Origin: Paenibacillus amylolyticus
GTDB taxonomy: Bacteria; Bacillota; Bacilli; Paenibacillales; Paenibacillaceae
Direction of reading: 5' to 3'
DNA length: 64,000 nucleotides
NCBI RefSeq assembly: GCF_029689945.1
Contig: NZ_CP121451.1
Location: forward strand, 3,596,001 to 3,660,000
Part shown: positions 53,471-62,862 of the stretch, piece by piece
How positions within the stretch are numbered: the stretch's first letter is position 1
Layout: every line of letters starts with the position of its first letter
Notes under the pieces: generated by a model
Told to the model about the DNA's origin: nothing
Database searches by the model: none
The model's input: the letters and a program-made list of their open reading frames with translations, nothing else
Translations under genes and position numbers: made by a program

Positions 53471-54672
53471 AAGTACTCGTAATTAATGCGGGGAGTTCCT
53501 CGCTCAAATATCAACTGTATAACATGACTGACGAATCTGTCCTGGCTAAAGGTCTGGTGGAGCGGATCGGAATGGATTCTTCAATCCTGACACACAAACC
53601 GACAGGCCGTGAGGATGTTACAGAAGTTAGTGAAATTCTGGAACACACAACAGCAATCCGTAAAGTCATTGATATTTTGACTGACAAAGAAAATGGCGTA
53701 CTGGATTCTGTAAGTGAGATTCAAGCTGTTGGACACCGCGTTGTTCACGGTGGTGAAGCATTTAAAGAATCTGCACTGGTAGATGACGCATCCAAAGCGG
53801 AAATCCGTCGTTTGTTCGACTTGGCTCCACTTCATAACCCGGCAGCCATGATGGGTATTCGTGCGGCTGAAGCCAATATGCCGGGTGTTCCACAGGTTAT
53901 GGTCTTTGATACAGCGTTCCATCAAACGATGCCTGAAAAAGCATATCTGTATGCCATTCCGCGTGTACTTTACAAAAAATATAAAGTACGTCGTTACGGC
54001 GCGCACGGTACTTCCCATGATTTCGTAAGCAAGGCTGCTGCTGAGTACTTGGATCGTCCAGTGGAAGATCTGAAAATTATCACATGCCACGTGGGTAACG
54101 GCGGTAGTGTAACAGCAGTTAAAGGTGGCGTATCCGTGGATACTTCCATGGGTATGACTCCACTTGAGGGTCTGATGATGGGAACACGTTCTGGTGACCT
54201 TGACCCAGCCATCGTACCTTATGTGATGAACAAGGAAGAACTGAGCGTAAGCGAAGTGAACTCCATGTTGAACAAACACAGTGGACTGCTTGCAATCTCC
54301 GGAATCAGCAGTGACATGCGTGAAATTACGGAAGGCATGGAGAATGGCGATGCCAACTCCACACTTGCTTTTGAAATGTACGAATACCGTCTGCGTAAAT
54401 ACATCGGTTCATATGCAGCTGCAATGAACGGTGTAGACGTGATTGTGTTTACAGCTGGTGTAGGTGAGAACTCCGTTGTTCTTCGCCAAAAAGTATGTGA
54501 GCAACTCACCTATCTGGGTGTTGAACTGGATGAAGCGCTGAATGCCATTCGTTCTGGCGAGCCACGCCGGATCACAACAGCGAATTCCAAAGTGGAAGTT
54601 CTCGTTGTGCCAACGAACGAAGAATTGGTCATTGCACGCGATACGCACCGAATCGTATTGAATTCTCAGTAA
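53467..54672 (+). CDS. ackA: Acetate kinase
   Basis: A 401-residue AckA of the acetate/sugar kinase fold: VLVINAGSSSLKYQLY at the start, VFDTAFHQTMPEKAYLYAIP, RYGAHGTSHDFV and MGMTPLEGLMMGTRSGDLDP. It interconverts acetyl phosphate and acetate with ATP. The start is GTG at 53467, overlapping the previous stop. The frame is uninterrupted. Confidence 0.97.
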   Translation: MKVLVINAGSSSLKYQLYNMTDESVLAKGLVERIGMDSSILTHKPTGREDVTEVSEILEHTTAIRKVIDILTDKENGVLDSVSEIQAVGHRVVHGGEAFKESALVDDASKAEIRRLFDLAPLHNPAAMMGIRAAEANMPGVPQVMVFDTAFHQTMPEKAYLYAIPRVLYKKYKVRRYGAHGTSHDFVSKAAAEYLDRPVEDLKIITCHVGNGGSVTAVKGGVSVDTSMGMTPLEGLMMGTRSGDLDPAIVPYVMNKEELSVSEVNSMLNKHSGLLAISGISSDMREITEGMENGDANSTLAFEMYEYRLRKYIGSYAAAMNGVDVIVFTAGVGENSVVLRQKVCEQLTYLGVELDEALNAIRSGEPRRITTANSKVEVLVVPTNEELVIARDTHRIVLNSQ

Positions 54673-54707
54673 TCTAACTGTAAAGTAAATATAGAATGAC
54701 AAGGAAG

Positions 54708-54743
54708 TGCAGAGGACAGGCATAAGCCTGCCCGCTGCATTTT
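54708..54743 (+). terminator. Stem-loop between ackA and asnS
   Basis: TGCAG...CAGGC, ATAA, GCCTG...CTGCA form a two-part stem with small internal loops, followed by four T residues. It is a probable weak terminator. Confidence 0.55.
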
Positions 54744-54773
54744 CAAATTCAGGAACCAAGGGGAGATATGGGC

Positions 54774-56069
54774 ATGAATACGAATTGTGTAATTCGTAAT
54801 GTGAACGAGCATGTGGGCGAGACCGTAACAATCGGTGCCTGGATTAACAACAAACGTTCCAGCGGTAAAATTCAGTTTTTGCAGCTGCGTGATGGAACCG
54901 GATATATTCAAGGGGTTGTTGTAAAGAGTGAAGTTAGTGAAGAGATCTGGAATAATGCCAAGAGCCTGACACAAGAAAGTTCTTTGTATGTTACAGGTAT
55001 TATTCGGGAAGAACCTCGCAGTGCGTCCGGTTACGAGATGACTGTAACAGGGGTTGAGATCATTCACCTGACTGAAAACTATCCCATCACACCTAAAGAG
55101 CACGGTGTTGATTTCTTGATGGACCACCGTCATCTGTGGCTTCGTTCTACGAAGCAACGCGCGGTTATGGTGATTCGTGCCGAAATTATCCGCGCTGTTC
55201 AGCAGTTCTTTGATGGTAACGGATTCACACAAGTTGATCCTCCGATTCTGACACCATCGTCTGCGGAAGGAACAACAAACTTGTTCCACATCAAATACTT
55301 TGATGAAGATGCTTACCTGACACAAAGTGGTCAATTGTACATGGAAGCAGCAGCCATGGCGCTGGGCAAAGTATATTCCTTTGGTCCAACATTCCGTGCG
55401 GAGAAGTCCAAAACACGTCGCCACTTGATTGAGTTCTGGATGATTGAGCCGGAAATGGCATTTGTAGATCACGAGGAGAGTCTGCGTGTTCAAGAGAAAT
55501 TTATCGCTCATGTCGTTCAATCCGTGGTGAAAAACTGCCGTGCAGAACTGGAATCCATCGGTCGTGATGTATCCAAACTCGAAGGCATTGTAGCGCCATT
55601 CCCGCGAATTACGTATGATGAAGCGATCGAATTCCTTCATGGACAAGGCTTTGATATTCCTTGGGGAGAAGACTTCGGTGCACCGCACGAAACAGCGATT
55701 GCTGAGAAGTACAATACACCCGTCTTTATCACACATTACCCTGCAGGAATCAAAGCTTTCTATATGAAACCAGATCCGAATCGTCCGGAAGTTGTTCTCT
55801 GTGCCGATATGATTGCACCAGAAGGTTACGGAGAGATTATTGGCGGTTCGCAGCGTATCGATGATCCGGAATTGATGCAACAACGTTTTGAGGAGCACAA
55901 TCTCTCGGATGAAGCTTACCAATGGTATCTGGATTTGCGTAAATACGGATCGGTTCCTCACTCCGGTTTCGGTCTGGGATTGGAGCGGACGGTAGCATGG
56001 ATCTGTGGATTGGATCATGTGCGTGAAACAATCGCATTCCCACGTATGCTCTATCGTCTGTATCCTTAA
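54774..56069 (+). CDS. asnS: Asparaginyl-tRNA synthetase
   Basis: A 431-residue class II tRNA synthetase. An OB-fold tRNA-binding domain ([20 protein letters not shown]) precedes the catalytic core: [40 protein letters not shown] (motif 2) and [20 protein letters not shown] (motif 3). It charges tRNA-Asn. The ATG at 54774 fits AGGGGAG upstream; one at 54768 is too close. In Bacillus asnS also precedes dnaD. Confidence 0.96.
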   Translation: MNTNCVIRNVNEHVGETVTIGAWINNKRSSGKIQFLQLRDGTGYIQGVVVKSEVSEEIWNNAKSLTQESSLYVTGIIREEPRSASGYEMTVTGVEIIHLTENYPITPKEHGVDFLMDHRHLWLRSTKQRAVMVIRAEIIRAVQQFFDGNGFTQVDPPILTPSSAEGTTNLFHIKYFDEDAYLTQSGQLYMEAAAMALGKVYSFGPTFRAEKSKTRRHLIEFWMIEPEMAFVDHEESLRVQEKFIAHVVQSVVKNCRAELESIGRDVSKLEGIVAPFPRITYDEAIEFLHGQGFDIPWGEDFGAPHETAIAEKYNTPVFITHYPAGIKAFYMKPDPNRPEVVLCADMIAPEGYGEIIGGSQRIDDPELMQQRFEEHNLSDEAYQWYLDLRKYGSVPHSGFGLGLERTVAWICGLDHVRETIAFPRMLYRLYP

Positions 56070-56089
56070 TGCTTAATCGAGGAGCCGCT

Positions 56090-56794
56090 ATGGGAGACAC
56101 CACATCCAAAGCTTGGTTGGATGGAGCAGCGTATGGCATGACTTCGGGTGCAGCCCATCTGCCGTATGCCTTATTACGTTATTATCATCAGCTTGGCCTA
56201 TCAGATGCAGAAGTACTTCTTCTGATACAGCTGCTAGGGTTCCGTCAGGCGGAGTTCAATGAGTTTCCCACGCTTGAAGAGCTTGCGGGACGCATGGGAC
56301 TTGCACCTGAGGGTATCGCCAGAATGTTGCAGCGTCTGATGAGGGATGGATATATCGCCATCGATGAGCATCGGGACGAGGAACGTGACATCCAGTATGA
56401 GCGATATGATTTACATGGATTATTCGTCAAGCTTGCAGCGTGCACTGCCGAAGAAATGGCTGCATTCCGTGCGGAGCAGCAAAGCAGCAGTACAGCACGT
56501 CAAGATTCGAACAGTGTTCAAAAAGAAGAGGAAGAACGGAACATGTTCTCCATCTTTGAAAAAGAATTCGGACGTCCGCTCTCTCCAATGGAGTGTGAGA
56601 CGATATCCAGCTGGTTGGATCAGGACCGTTATCAGGAGGAATTGATTCTAATGGCTCTGAAAGAAGCGGTTTTTGCAGGCAAAGTACATTTCCGGTATAT
56701 CGATCGAATCTTGCTTGAGTGGAGCCGTAATCGTGTCAAGACCGTTCAAGACGCAAAGGCATACACGCAGCGCTTTCGTAATGGTGGACGTTAA
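56090..56794 (+). CDS. dnaD: DNA replication initiation protein DnaD
   Basis: About 234 residues: an N-terminal winged helix (LRYYHQLGLSDAEVLLLIQL, EFPTLEELAGRMGL) and a C-terminal DnaD/DnaB2 domain (FSIFEKEFGRPLSPMECETI, ALKEAVFAGKVHFRYIDRIL). DnaD helps load the replicative helicase at origins and restart sites. The ATG at 56090 follows GAGGAG; an ATG at 56069 is an alternative. nth, next in Bacillus, is not here. Confidence 0.93.
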   Translation: MGDTTSKAWLDGAAYGMTSGAAHLPYALLRYYHQLGLSDAEVLLLIQLLGFRQAEFNEFPTLEELAGRMGLAPEGIARMLQRLMRDGYIAIDEHRDEERDIQYERYDLHGLFVKLAACTAEEMAAFRAEQQSSSTARQDSNSVQKEEEERNMFSIFEKEFGRPLSPMECETISSWLDQDRYQEELILMALKEAVFAGKVHFRYIDRILLEWSRNRVKTVQDAKAYTQRFRNGGR

Positions 56795-56805
56795 TTCAAG
56801 TGCAG

Positions 56806-56850
56806 ACAGGCACAACAAACAGGCCAGAAGTCATTCTGTGCCTGTTTTTT
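56806..56850 (+). terminator. Terminator after dnaD
   Basis: ACAGGCACA (56806-56814) and TGTGCCTGT (56837-56845) form a perfect 9-bp stem, followed by five more T residues. Confidence 0.88.
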
Positions 56851-56998
56851 GGATTACAGAATGGCATGAGTGCTGAGTGATCACCGATATCAACCTTTCA
56901 GGCAAATGAAATTACGTTGTTTTATAAAAAATTTGATGGATTACGCAGGGGTTAACACACAAGCTGTCGTCTATTGTAGTGGAGAGGAGGGGAGAGTT

Positions 56999-57550
56999 AT
57001 TGATGAAGCGCGCGTAATTGAACAAATCCGTCAAGGAGATACATCGCAGATGCGTATTCTGATTGATAAATATAGCCAGCATGTATACCATGTGGCCTAT
57101 TCCGTACTCAGGAACGATCAGGAAGCACAGGATGCAGCTCAGGAGGCGTTCATACAGATGTATAAATCTCTCCCCGACTATCGCTCCGAAGGTTTCAAAA
57201 CGTGGTTAACCCGAATTGCCTTTCACAAAGCGATTGATGCCAAACGCAAGCTGGGCAGGCGAACGGCTGAGGATCTGGGTGGAGAAGAAAAAATAATAAA
57301 CATGCCCGGACGGGATGAAGACGTTCTTACCCGTCTCGTTCGTGAAGAACGTCAGGATAAACTTCGTGAACGAATCAATCAGTTGCCTGCTCAGCACCGT
57401 GACATTATCACTGCGTATTATCTAAGTGAAAAGAATTATGAGCAGATTGCCAATGATGCACAGGTGGCTGTGAAGACCGTGGAATCCCGCTTGTATCGTG
57501 CCCGGCAGTGGATTCGAAAACATTGGAAGGAGGATGATTGGCGTGAGTGA
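56999..57550 (+). CDS. RNA polymerase sigma factor, ECF-like
   Basis: About 183 residues of clear homology, from IDEARVIEQIRQGDTSQMRI. Region 2 reads RNDQEAQDAAQEAFIQMYKS and region 4 LPAQHRDIITAYYLSEKNYE and VAVKTVESRLYRARQW. The frame is open from a GTG at 56870, but the extra 43 residues look non-homologous. The strong AGGAGGGGAG site points to about 56999, where the in-frame codon is ATT; a rare start or a local base error is possible, and an ATG at 56936 is an alternative. The anti-sigma gene overlaps its end by 8 nt. Confidence 0.85.
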   Translation: MDEARVIEQIRQGDTSQMRILIDKYSQHVYHVAYSVLRNDQEAQDAAQEAFIQMYKSLPDYRSEGFKTWLTRIAFHKAIDAKRKLGRRTAEDLGGEEKIINMPGRDEDVLTRLVREERQDKLRERINQLPAQHRDIITAYYLSEKNYEQIANDAQVAVKTVESRLYRARQWIRKHWKEDDWRE

Positions 57551-57995
57551 ACAGGAAAAGTATACTGCTGCGAAATGGAAAGATTATATTGATGGCCGCA
57601 TGAGTGAAACTCAAGCAAACCAGATGGAACAGCTTCTGATGGAAGACACGGATGCGATGGACAACTATCTGGAAGCACTCGGTATCCATGGGGATCTGCC
57701 ACCTCTACACGATCCAGCAGGCTTTGCGGATTCCGTCATGTATCGGATTGAGGACATTCAATCCTCCAAGGCACAACGCAAATCCCGTGCTGGACGCAAT
57801 CGGCGCTGGCTTGAACATAAAGTTTTTCATTACGCGGTAGCTGCCTGTTTGACATTGATCTTCCTCTCGTCTGGACTTTTTGACAAGGTAGCGCCTTATC
57901 ACAAGTTCCAGGATGGTGACCACAGAGGGTCTTTTACCGAGAAATGGACAGAGGCAGCCACTTCATGGCTGGATAACCTCAAGCCTAAACCATAA
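57543..57995 (+). CDS. Anti-sigma factor, membrane-anchored
   Basis: A 150-residue protein from GTG 57543 (AAGGAGG upstream). The cytoplasmic part, about 95 residues, is acidic and helical (AAKWKDYIDGRMSETQANQM); one membrane segment follows (HYAVAACLTLIFLSSGLF) and a short outer tail. It lacks the His-Cys-Cys zinc motif of the pair at 25.5 kb. It overlaps the sigma gene and probably holds that factor. Confidence 0.75.
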   Translation: MSEQEKYTAAKWKDYIDGRMSETQANQMEQLLMEDTDAMDNYLEALGIHGDLPPLHDPAGFADSVMYRIEDIQSSKAQRKSRAGRNRRWLEHKVFHYAVAACLTLIFLSSGLFDKVAPYHKFQDGDHRGSFTEKWTEAATSWLDNLKPKP

Positions 57996-58032
57996 ATGGT
58001 TTCGCATTGCCTGAACAGAAAGGATGACGACT

Positions 58033-59255
58033 GTGCACACAGATCGTAACAAGTTACTCGCATTTTTATTAAACCTGATACCCGGTCTTGGCTTTATGTA
58101 TTGGGGTCGAGCGGCAAGAGCCGTAATCTACCCATTGCTTTTTTTCGGAACAGCTGTTGGTTCAGTCATGCTGGCGATGCTGCTTGCTGAACATGATTTA
58201 TTGATTATTGGTGCCATTTTTGCGGCTTTCTTCTGGGGGATCAGTATGCTGGACATGATTATTGTTCTGCTCCGTGCACCTACTGCCCGGGATGCTCAAT
58301 ACAGGGGCGGCTACGGAGCACATTACGGACCACAACATCCAGGAGCAGCCTACCAGGGAGCACACATGGGCCAGCAAGGGCCAATGGAGCAGGGGAATGT
58401 AGATGAGCTGCATCATCAACAATCTGGTGGTGAATATGGACATTATGAGGGCCTCCAGGGTCAACCGATGTATCAAAAAGGCACGGAGGGTGAACGATTC
58501 TTCACCATTTTACTCTCATTTGTTCCAGGATTGGGACATCTGCATCTCGGATTGTTGCATCGTGGATTGTCCTTCCTGATGGCGTTCTTTGGTTCGTTTG
58601 CCATGATGGTTTTTGTCGCTTCAATCACCAATGAATCGGTGTTTTTAATGTTCCTGCTCATCCTGCCTGTAATTTGGGTATACTGCATGTTTGACGCGGT
58701 GCAGCATGTCCATCGCAAGCAGGCTGGTGAAGTGTTGCAGGATCGGACATTATTCGAAGAATTGGAAATGGGAAGAGAAGCCGGCAGACGTAGCAAAGTG
58801 CTTGCAACGCTGTTATCCGCTTTTCCAGGTGCGGGTCATCTCTATCTGGGGTTGCAAAAAGAGGCATGCAATTGATGTTTCTGTTCCTGGCAAGCATCTA
58901 TGTATTGGACCTGCTTCATTTATCAGTGTTTCTGTTCATGATTCCGTTGATCTGGTTCTACAGCTTTTTTGATGGGCTACAGTGCTCCAGCCGTTATGGA
59001 CGCGAGCCGTTGGTTGATCAACCGATCCTGAAGGATTGGGCCCGTCATCAGCGACTGATTGGATTTGGGATCGCCGCTCTGGGTCTCTATTACCTGGCAA
59101 TCCGGCTTGTCATTCCACAACTCAATGAGCTGTTCCCTAATGCATTAATGACTTACGAGATTCGTTCCTACCTGAACACCGTCATTGTATCCTTGCTGCT
59201 CATTTTCGGCGGTTTGAAACTGCTGTTTGGCAAGCAACGGGATGATCGACTGTGA
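58033..59255 (+). CDS. Membrane protein with three PGLGHLYLG-type repeats (single frameshift)
   Basis: About 408 residues after correction. Three similar modules, each a membrane hairpin, begin LLNLIPGLGFMYWGRAARAV, LLSFVPGLGHLHLGLLHRGL and LLSAFPGAGHLYLGLQKRGM, resembling the TM2 motif; each is followed by a conserved tail with a D near the end (SMLDMIIVLL, YCMFDAVQH, YSFFDGLQ). A Gly/Gln/His-rich stretch (about 95-150) links the first two. The frame breaks in the A run 58856-58860, where one more A restores LQKRGMQL. GTG at 58033 is the likely start, with AAAGG upstream. Function unknown; it follows the sigma/anti-sigma pair and may be their partner. Confidence 0.78.
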
Positions 59256-59335
59256 TTTACGATCCAAGTTGAATTGAGATTATTTACACTGACACTTCGA
59301 GGTTATTTCTGGGAATTCAGTATTCCTACAACCTA

Positions 59336-59377
59336 AAAACACGCCAAGGGCTATATATACAGCCTTTAGCGTGTTTT
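59336..59377. terminator. Bidirectional terminator between converging operons
   Basis: AAAACACGC (59336-59344) and GCGTGTTTT (59369-59377) are exact inverted repeats, with inner AGGGCT/AGCCTT pairing. It serves the repeat-protein gene (+) and mtnB (-). Confidence 0.88.
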
Positions 59378-59412
59378 CTGTTATGCATCTCTCATTTTGA
59401 AATGAATGATTG

Positions 59413-60066
59413 CTATCTCGTAGCACCCTTCAGCAGAAGTTGACGGTACATCACTTCGAATAGGAATTCGAAAGCTTCCAGATGGCGTTTTGCTTCAAAA
59501 GCATCTTTGCCCCACGCGTATATGCCGTGATTACGAAGCAAGATTCCTGGCACATTGGCATCAAGGACACCTGGCACCAGTTCGGCAATGGATGGAATGT
59601 CTGCAAAGTTAGGCAGAACAGGTACCCGAATCTCCGCATTTTCTTCCCAGATGTTGAACGCCTTAATCAGTTCGATGCCCTGAATCGGCACTTGACCCTC
59701 TGCGCCAAAGAATTCGCTGATCAGGTTGTTAAACACGGTATGCACGTGGAATACAGCACCGCAGCCGGTCAAACGATAGATCTCACAGTGGATCAACGTT
59801 TCGGCACTTGGTTTCAACGTAGTTGTCTCAATTGCTTTGCCGTGTTTGTCCACAAAAAGGAAGTCTTCCGGTGTGCGCAGAGATTTGTCTTTGCCAGAGG
59901 CGGTAACCGCAAAATAAAATTGCTCCGGGTCAAAATCTCCTACACGCATCGACAGATTGCCACTTGTTCCGGGGAACCAGTTACGACTGGCGAACAATGC
60001 TTTAATATCAGCCAGTTCTTCAAGGACCTGACGTTTGTGTTCCAATGTAATCTTCTCAAAACCCAT
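59413..60066 (-). CDS. mtnB: Methylthioribulose-1-phosphate dehydratase
   Basis: A 217-residue class II aldolase-like protein. Zinc ligands lie in CGAVFHVHTVFNNLISEF and RNHGIYAWG; FPGTSGNLSMRVGD and VTASGKDKSL are substrate-site blocks. It dehydrates methylthioribulose-1-phosphate to the diketone used by MtnW, whose gene lies upstream. It is the last gene of the minus-strand operon; the bidirectional terminator follows. The start is 3 nt from the mtnX stop. Confidence 0.94.
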   Translation of the reverse strand: MGFEKITLEHKRQVLEELADIKALFASRNWFPGTSGNLSMRVGDFDPEQFYFAVTASGKDKSLRTPEDFLFVDKHGKAIETTTLKPSAETLIHCEIYRLTGCGAVFHVHTVFNNLISEFFGAEGQVPIQGIELIKAFNIWEENAEIRVPVLPNFADIPSIAELVPGVLDANVPGILLRNHGIYAWGKDAFEAKRHLEAFEFLFEVMYRQLLLKGATR

Positions 60067-60069
60067 CGT

Positions 60070-60747
60070 TTACAGCACTCCTTGTGTTTGCTTCTGCTTC
60101 ATATCTTCGATGATATCGTAAAATGTAGCGAATGGCACATGATCCACACCAAGTTCAATACATTTATCTGTCAAAATGGAGCGGGAGTAGACAAGATCGG
60201 CGATCTTGGCACCCTCAAAATCTGTCAGACTGTCTCCAATAAGAATTCGGTTATACTGTTCTTCCGGAAAGGTACGAATCACAGTGGTTTTACACATGCC
60301 GCAGCCATTCTCACAAGGAGGTTGGCAGGGATGCGGCCATTCAATTCGAATAGTTTCACCCGAGAAGTCAGCTCCATTACAATAGACATGATCCTTGGGG
60401 ATATCGAATGGCGCGAGTAAGGGTTCGATAAAGAAGTCCATGCCACCGCTGGTCACATTAAATTCGATCCCTTCGCTGCGAACGTAGTCAAGAAACTCGC
60501 TGAATCCTTCACGAATGCCCGCTTGTCCAAGCACAAACTCCACAATTTCATCTTTTTGCGATGCAGGCAACAGAGCAAACATGGCTCCGACACCTTCACG
60601 CAGCGAGATGTTCTGCTCAATCGTATCTTTCATAATCGCTTCAATGCCTTCAGGCTTGAAATGTTTCATGATCGCCACAATATTGTCCGAGAGGGTAATC
60701 GTACCATCAAAGTCACAGAAAATGACTGTTTTCTTATCACTTCTCAT
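60070..60747 (-). CDS. mtnX: 2-hydroxy-3-keto-5-methylthiopentenyl-1-phosphate phosphatase
   Basis: A 225-residue HAD phosphatase with VIFCDFDGTITLSDN (motif I), NVTSGGMDFF (motif II) and LIGDSLTDFEGAKIADL (motif III). A Cys-rich PPCENGCGMCKT loop is typical of MtnX. It dephosphorylates the product of MtnW. The ATG at 60747 overlaps the mtnW stop (ATGA) and is preferred over a longer frame from 60762. Confidence 0.93.
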   Translation of the reverse strand: MRSDKKTVIFCDFDGTITLSDNIVAIMKHFKPEGIEAIMKDTIEQNISLREGVGAMFALLPASQKDEIVEFVLGQAGIREGFSEFLDYVRSEGIEFNVTSGGMDFFIEPLLAPFDIPKDHVYCNGADFSGETIRIEWPHPCQPPCENGCGMCKTTVIRTFPEEQYNRILIGDSLTDFEGAKIADLVYSRSILTDKCIELGVDHVPFATFYDIIEDMKQKQTQGVL

Positions 60748-61967
60748 CGTTCGCCACCCCACAGGTCCAGTGCACTTTTGAGCTCCGGATGCTCGGTTGC
60801 ATATTGCGCGAGTGGTATGGAGCGCTGAGCTGCCTCAATCGCTTGCAGGAATGCCCGTCCGCCTGCCTCAGTGCCCATTGGATGCCCATGAATACCGCCG
60901 CCAGCATTAACGATGACATCTGTGCCAAAGTCGCGCAAAATAAGCGGTACAAGGCCTGGATGGATGCCGGCTGAAGGTACAGGCATACTCGTTCTCACTG
61001 GCAGATCAGATGACAAAAGCTGCTCAGTGATGGCCATATTTTCTTCCTTCGGCATCGTTACCGATCCATAAGGAGAAGGGAAGAGCACCAGATCGGCACC
61101 CGCAAGACGCATCAACTGGCCAAGTACAACCGAAGCCGAGATGCCGTAATGTGGTGAAGGATACAATGCTCCTGCAAGAGCAGGGTGAGCCATAATCGGC
61201 ACATTAATGTCAGGATCACTGCTGAGTTCATGCAGGACATCATACCCGTAGGACAATACGTTGAATAACAATGCATTTGCTCCTGCACCAATGGCACGTT
61301 CAGCTTGCTCTTTGAGACGAGAGGTAGGCCCGGTGAGATTGGTTGCATACAGTAGCTTCTTGCCCGTCTCCTGGCGTGCCTGTTCGGCAGCTTTCATGCA
61401 GACCTCAACTCTTTTTTCGATCGGTGTCAATTTATTCTCGAACAGTATTTCATCGTCCTTGATCAGATCCACGCCTCCAAGAGCCTGACGAATAAATTGT
61501 TCACGCAGTTCATCAGCGTTCAGCCCGATGACGGATTTGAAGATACTCATTAACAGCGGACGGTCATGTACGCCAAGCAGATCACGAACACCATTCAGTC
61601 CGAACTTGGGTCCGGGGAATGCACGGAGGAAGCCATCCGAGAAACCAAGCTTTGTCAATTTGATTCGGCCATCCATTGAGATTTTGCCAAAGACCGTCAC
61701 GAGCAAGGCAGGGATATCACGGCTGAAATTAATATCCGGATATCCAATAGTAATATCCGCGTAACGTTCACCGGCAGTCATGCCATCAGCTTCATGTACG
61801 TCTACGCCTATGACTTCACCGAGATGCTTCTGCATGGCTTCACGTTGAACCTGTGGCAGCTCCGTCCAGCTACCCACGGTCATGCCGATCGCGATGGACT
61901 CGGCCTTTTTGCGAAAGTCTGCATGATCATCATGCAGACGATATGTGGCTGTGCACATGTTATTCAT
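60744..61967 (-). CDS. mtnW: 2,3-diketo-5-methylthiopentyl-1-phosphate enolase (RuBisCO-like)
   Basis: A 407-residue RuBisCO-like protein that enolises the diketone of the methionine-salvage pathway. The large-subunit fold is recognisable in FGKISMDGRIKLTKLGFSDG, LGGVDLIKDDEIL and VNAGGGIHGHPMGTEAGGRA; the usual RuBisCO carboxylation lysine context GGxDFxKDDE is changed to GGVDLIKDDE. It is coupled to proC (8 nt overlap) and mtnX (ATGA). Confidence 0.94.
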   Translation of the reverse strand: MNNMCTATYRLHDDHADFRKKAESIAIGMTVGSWTELPQVQREAMQKHLGEVIGVDVHEADGMTAGERYADITIGYPDINFSRDIPALLVTVFGKISMDGRIKLTKLGFSDGFLRAFPGPKFGLNGVRDLLGVHDRPLLMSIFKSVIGLNADELREQFIRQALGGVDLIKDDEILFENKLTPIEKRVEVCMKAAEQARQETGKKLLYATNLTGPTSRLKEQAERAIGAGANALLFNVLSYGYDVLHELSSDPDINVPIMAHPALAGALYPSPHYGISASVVLGQLMRLAGADLVLFPSPYGSVTMPKEENMAITEQLLSSDLPVRTSMPVPSAGIHPGLVPLILRDFGTDVIVNAGGGIHGHPMGTEAGGRAFLQAIEAAQRSIPLAQYATEHPELKSALDLWGGER

Positions 61968-62826
61968 TTTTCAAATCCCCTTCCAAAGCAGCTCCCATCT
62001 CCCGTGAGCGCTCTGCACAGCGGTTGACGGCTGCGATTACATTTTCAAAGAAATCTCCTTCGTCCAGTGTTTTCAGGGCTGCCTGGGTTGCCCCTCCCGG
62101 GGAGGTTACATCACTCCGAAGCTTCATCGGTTCCAAACCGGTTTGTTGTACCATACGTGACGCACCGAGCACCGTCTGAACTGTGAGATCACGAGATTGC
62201 TGACTGGATAAGCCACCACGAATACCTGCGGCAATCATGGCCTCCATCAAATAGTATACATAAGCTGGGCCGCTTCCGGAAATCCCTGTGAGCACTTCGA
62301 GTTTATCTTCAGGCACGATGGTCACGATACCCACCGCTTCAAACATGGTCATTACCGTACTGCGCTGTTCATCCGTAATCTCCGTAGAAAAGGCAATACC
62401 AGTTGCACCGAGTCCAATGGTACTGGATGTATTCGGCATGGTTCTGGCAATAGGTTGTTTACGACCGAGCAAGGACTGCATCGTGCGGATTGATAATCCG
62501 GCAATGACAGACACGATCAGTTGATCAGGTGATAACAACGGACCCAGTTCGCGCAGCGCAGCCGCAGCATCTTTCGGTTTCATGCACAGTACAATGACTG
62601 GAGTGGAGGCAAGATGATCCATAGATTGTGAGGCCGTTCCGGTATGTACGGCATAGCGGGTACTGAGCTCCTCCTGACGTTTCTGGTTGCTGCGGTTCAG
62701 CATCGTAATATCCTGAGGACGAACGACTAGGCGGGAGATCAATCCGCGCACGATGGCCTCAGCCATCGCGCCTGCTCCGTGGAAAGTAATCTTTTGTTGT
62801 AGTAACGTCTGTTGCTCTTGACTCAT
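61960..62826 (-). CDS. proC: Pyrroline-5-carboxylate reductase
   Basis: A 288-residue ProC. It has FHGAGAMAEAIVRGLISR (NADPH site), VLCMKPKDAAAALREL, and the conserved SGSGPAYVYYLMEAMIAAGI and SDVTSPGGATQAALKTLDEG. It completes proline synthesis. It lies between proA and the mtn genes with an 8-nt overlap to mtnW, so proline and methionine salvage seem co-transcribed. GGAGGAACG precedes the start in the minus sense. Confidence 0.95.
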   Translation of the reverse strand: MSQEQQTLLQQKITFHGAGAMAEAIVRGLISRLVVRPQDITMLNRSNQKRQEELSTRYAVHTGTASQSMDHLASTPVIVLCMKPKDAAAALRELGPLLSPDQLIVSVIAGLSIRTMQSLLGRKQPIARTMPNTSSTIGLGATGIAFSTEITDEQRSTVMTMFEAVGIVTIVPEDKLEVLTGISGSGPAYVYYLMEAMIAAGIRGGLSSQQSRDLTVQTVLGASRMVQQTGLEPMKLRSDVTSPGGATQAALKTLDEGDFFENVIAAVNRCAERSREMGAALEGDLKNE

Positions 62827-62862
62827 ATTTATCGTTCCTCCTATATAACTGGTGCTGGGATA

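Noticed and set aside
54666..56018. 450-codon open frame on the minus strand opposite asnS
   Set aside because: It lies fully antisense to a clear asnS gene, is rich in His/Cys/Phe as expected of a codon-usage shadow, and has no ribosome site.
59482..60420. 312-codon open frame on the plus strand opposite mtnB and mtnX
   Set aside because: Both antisense genes are well-supported enzymes; the plus frame has shadow composition and no plausible start.
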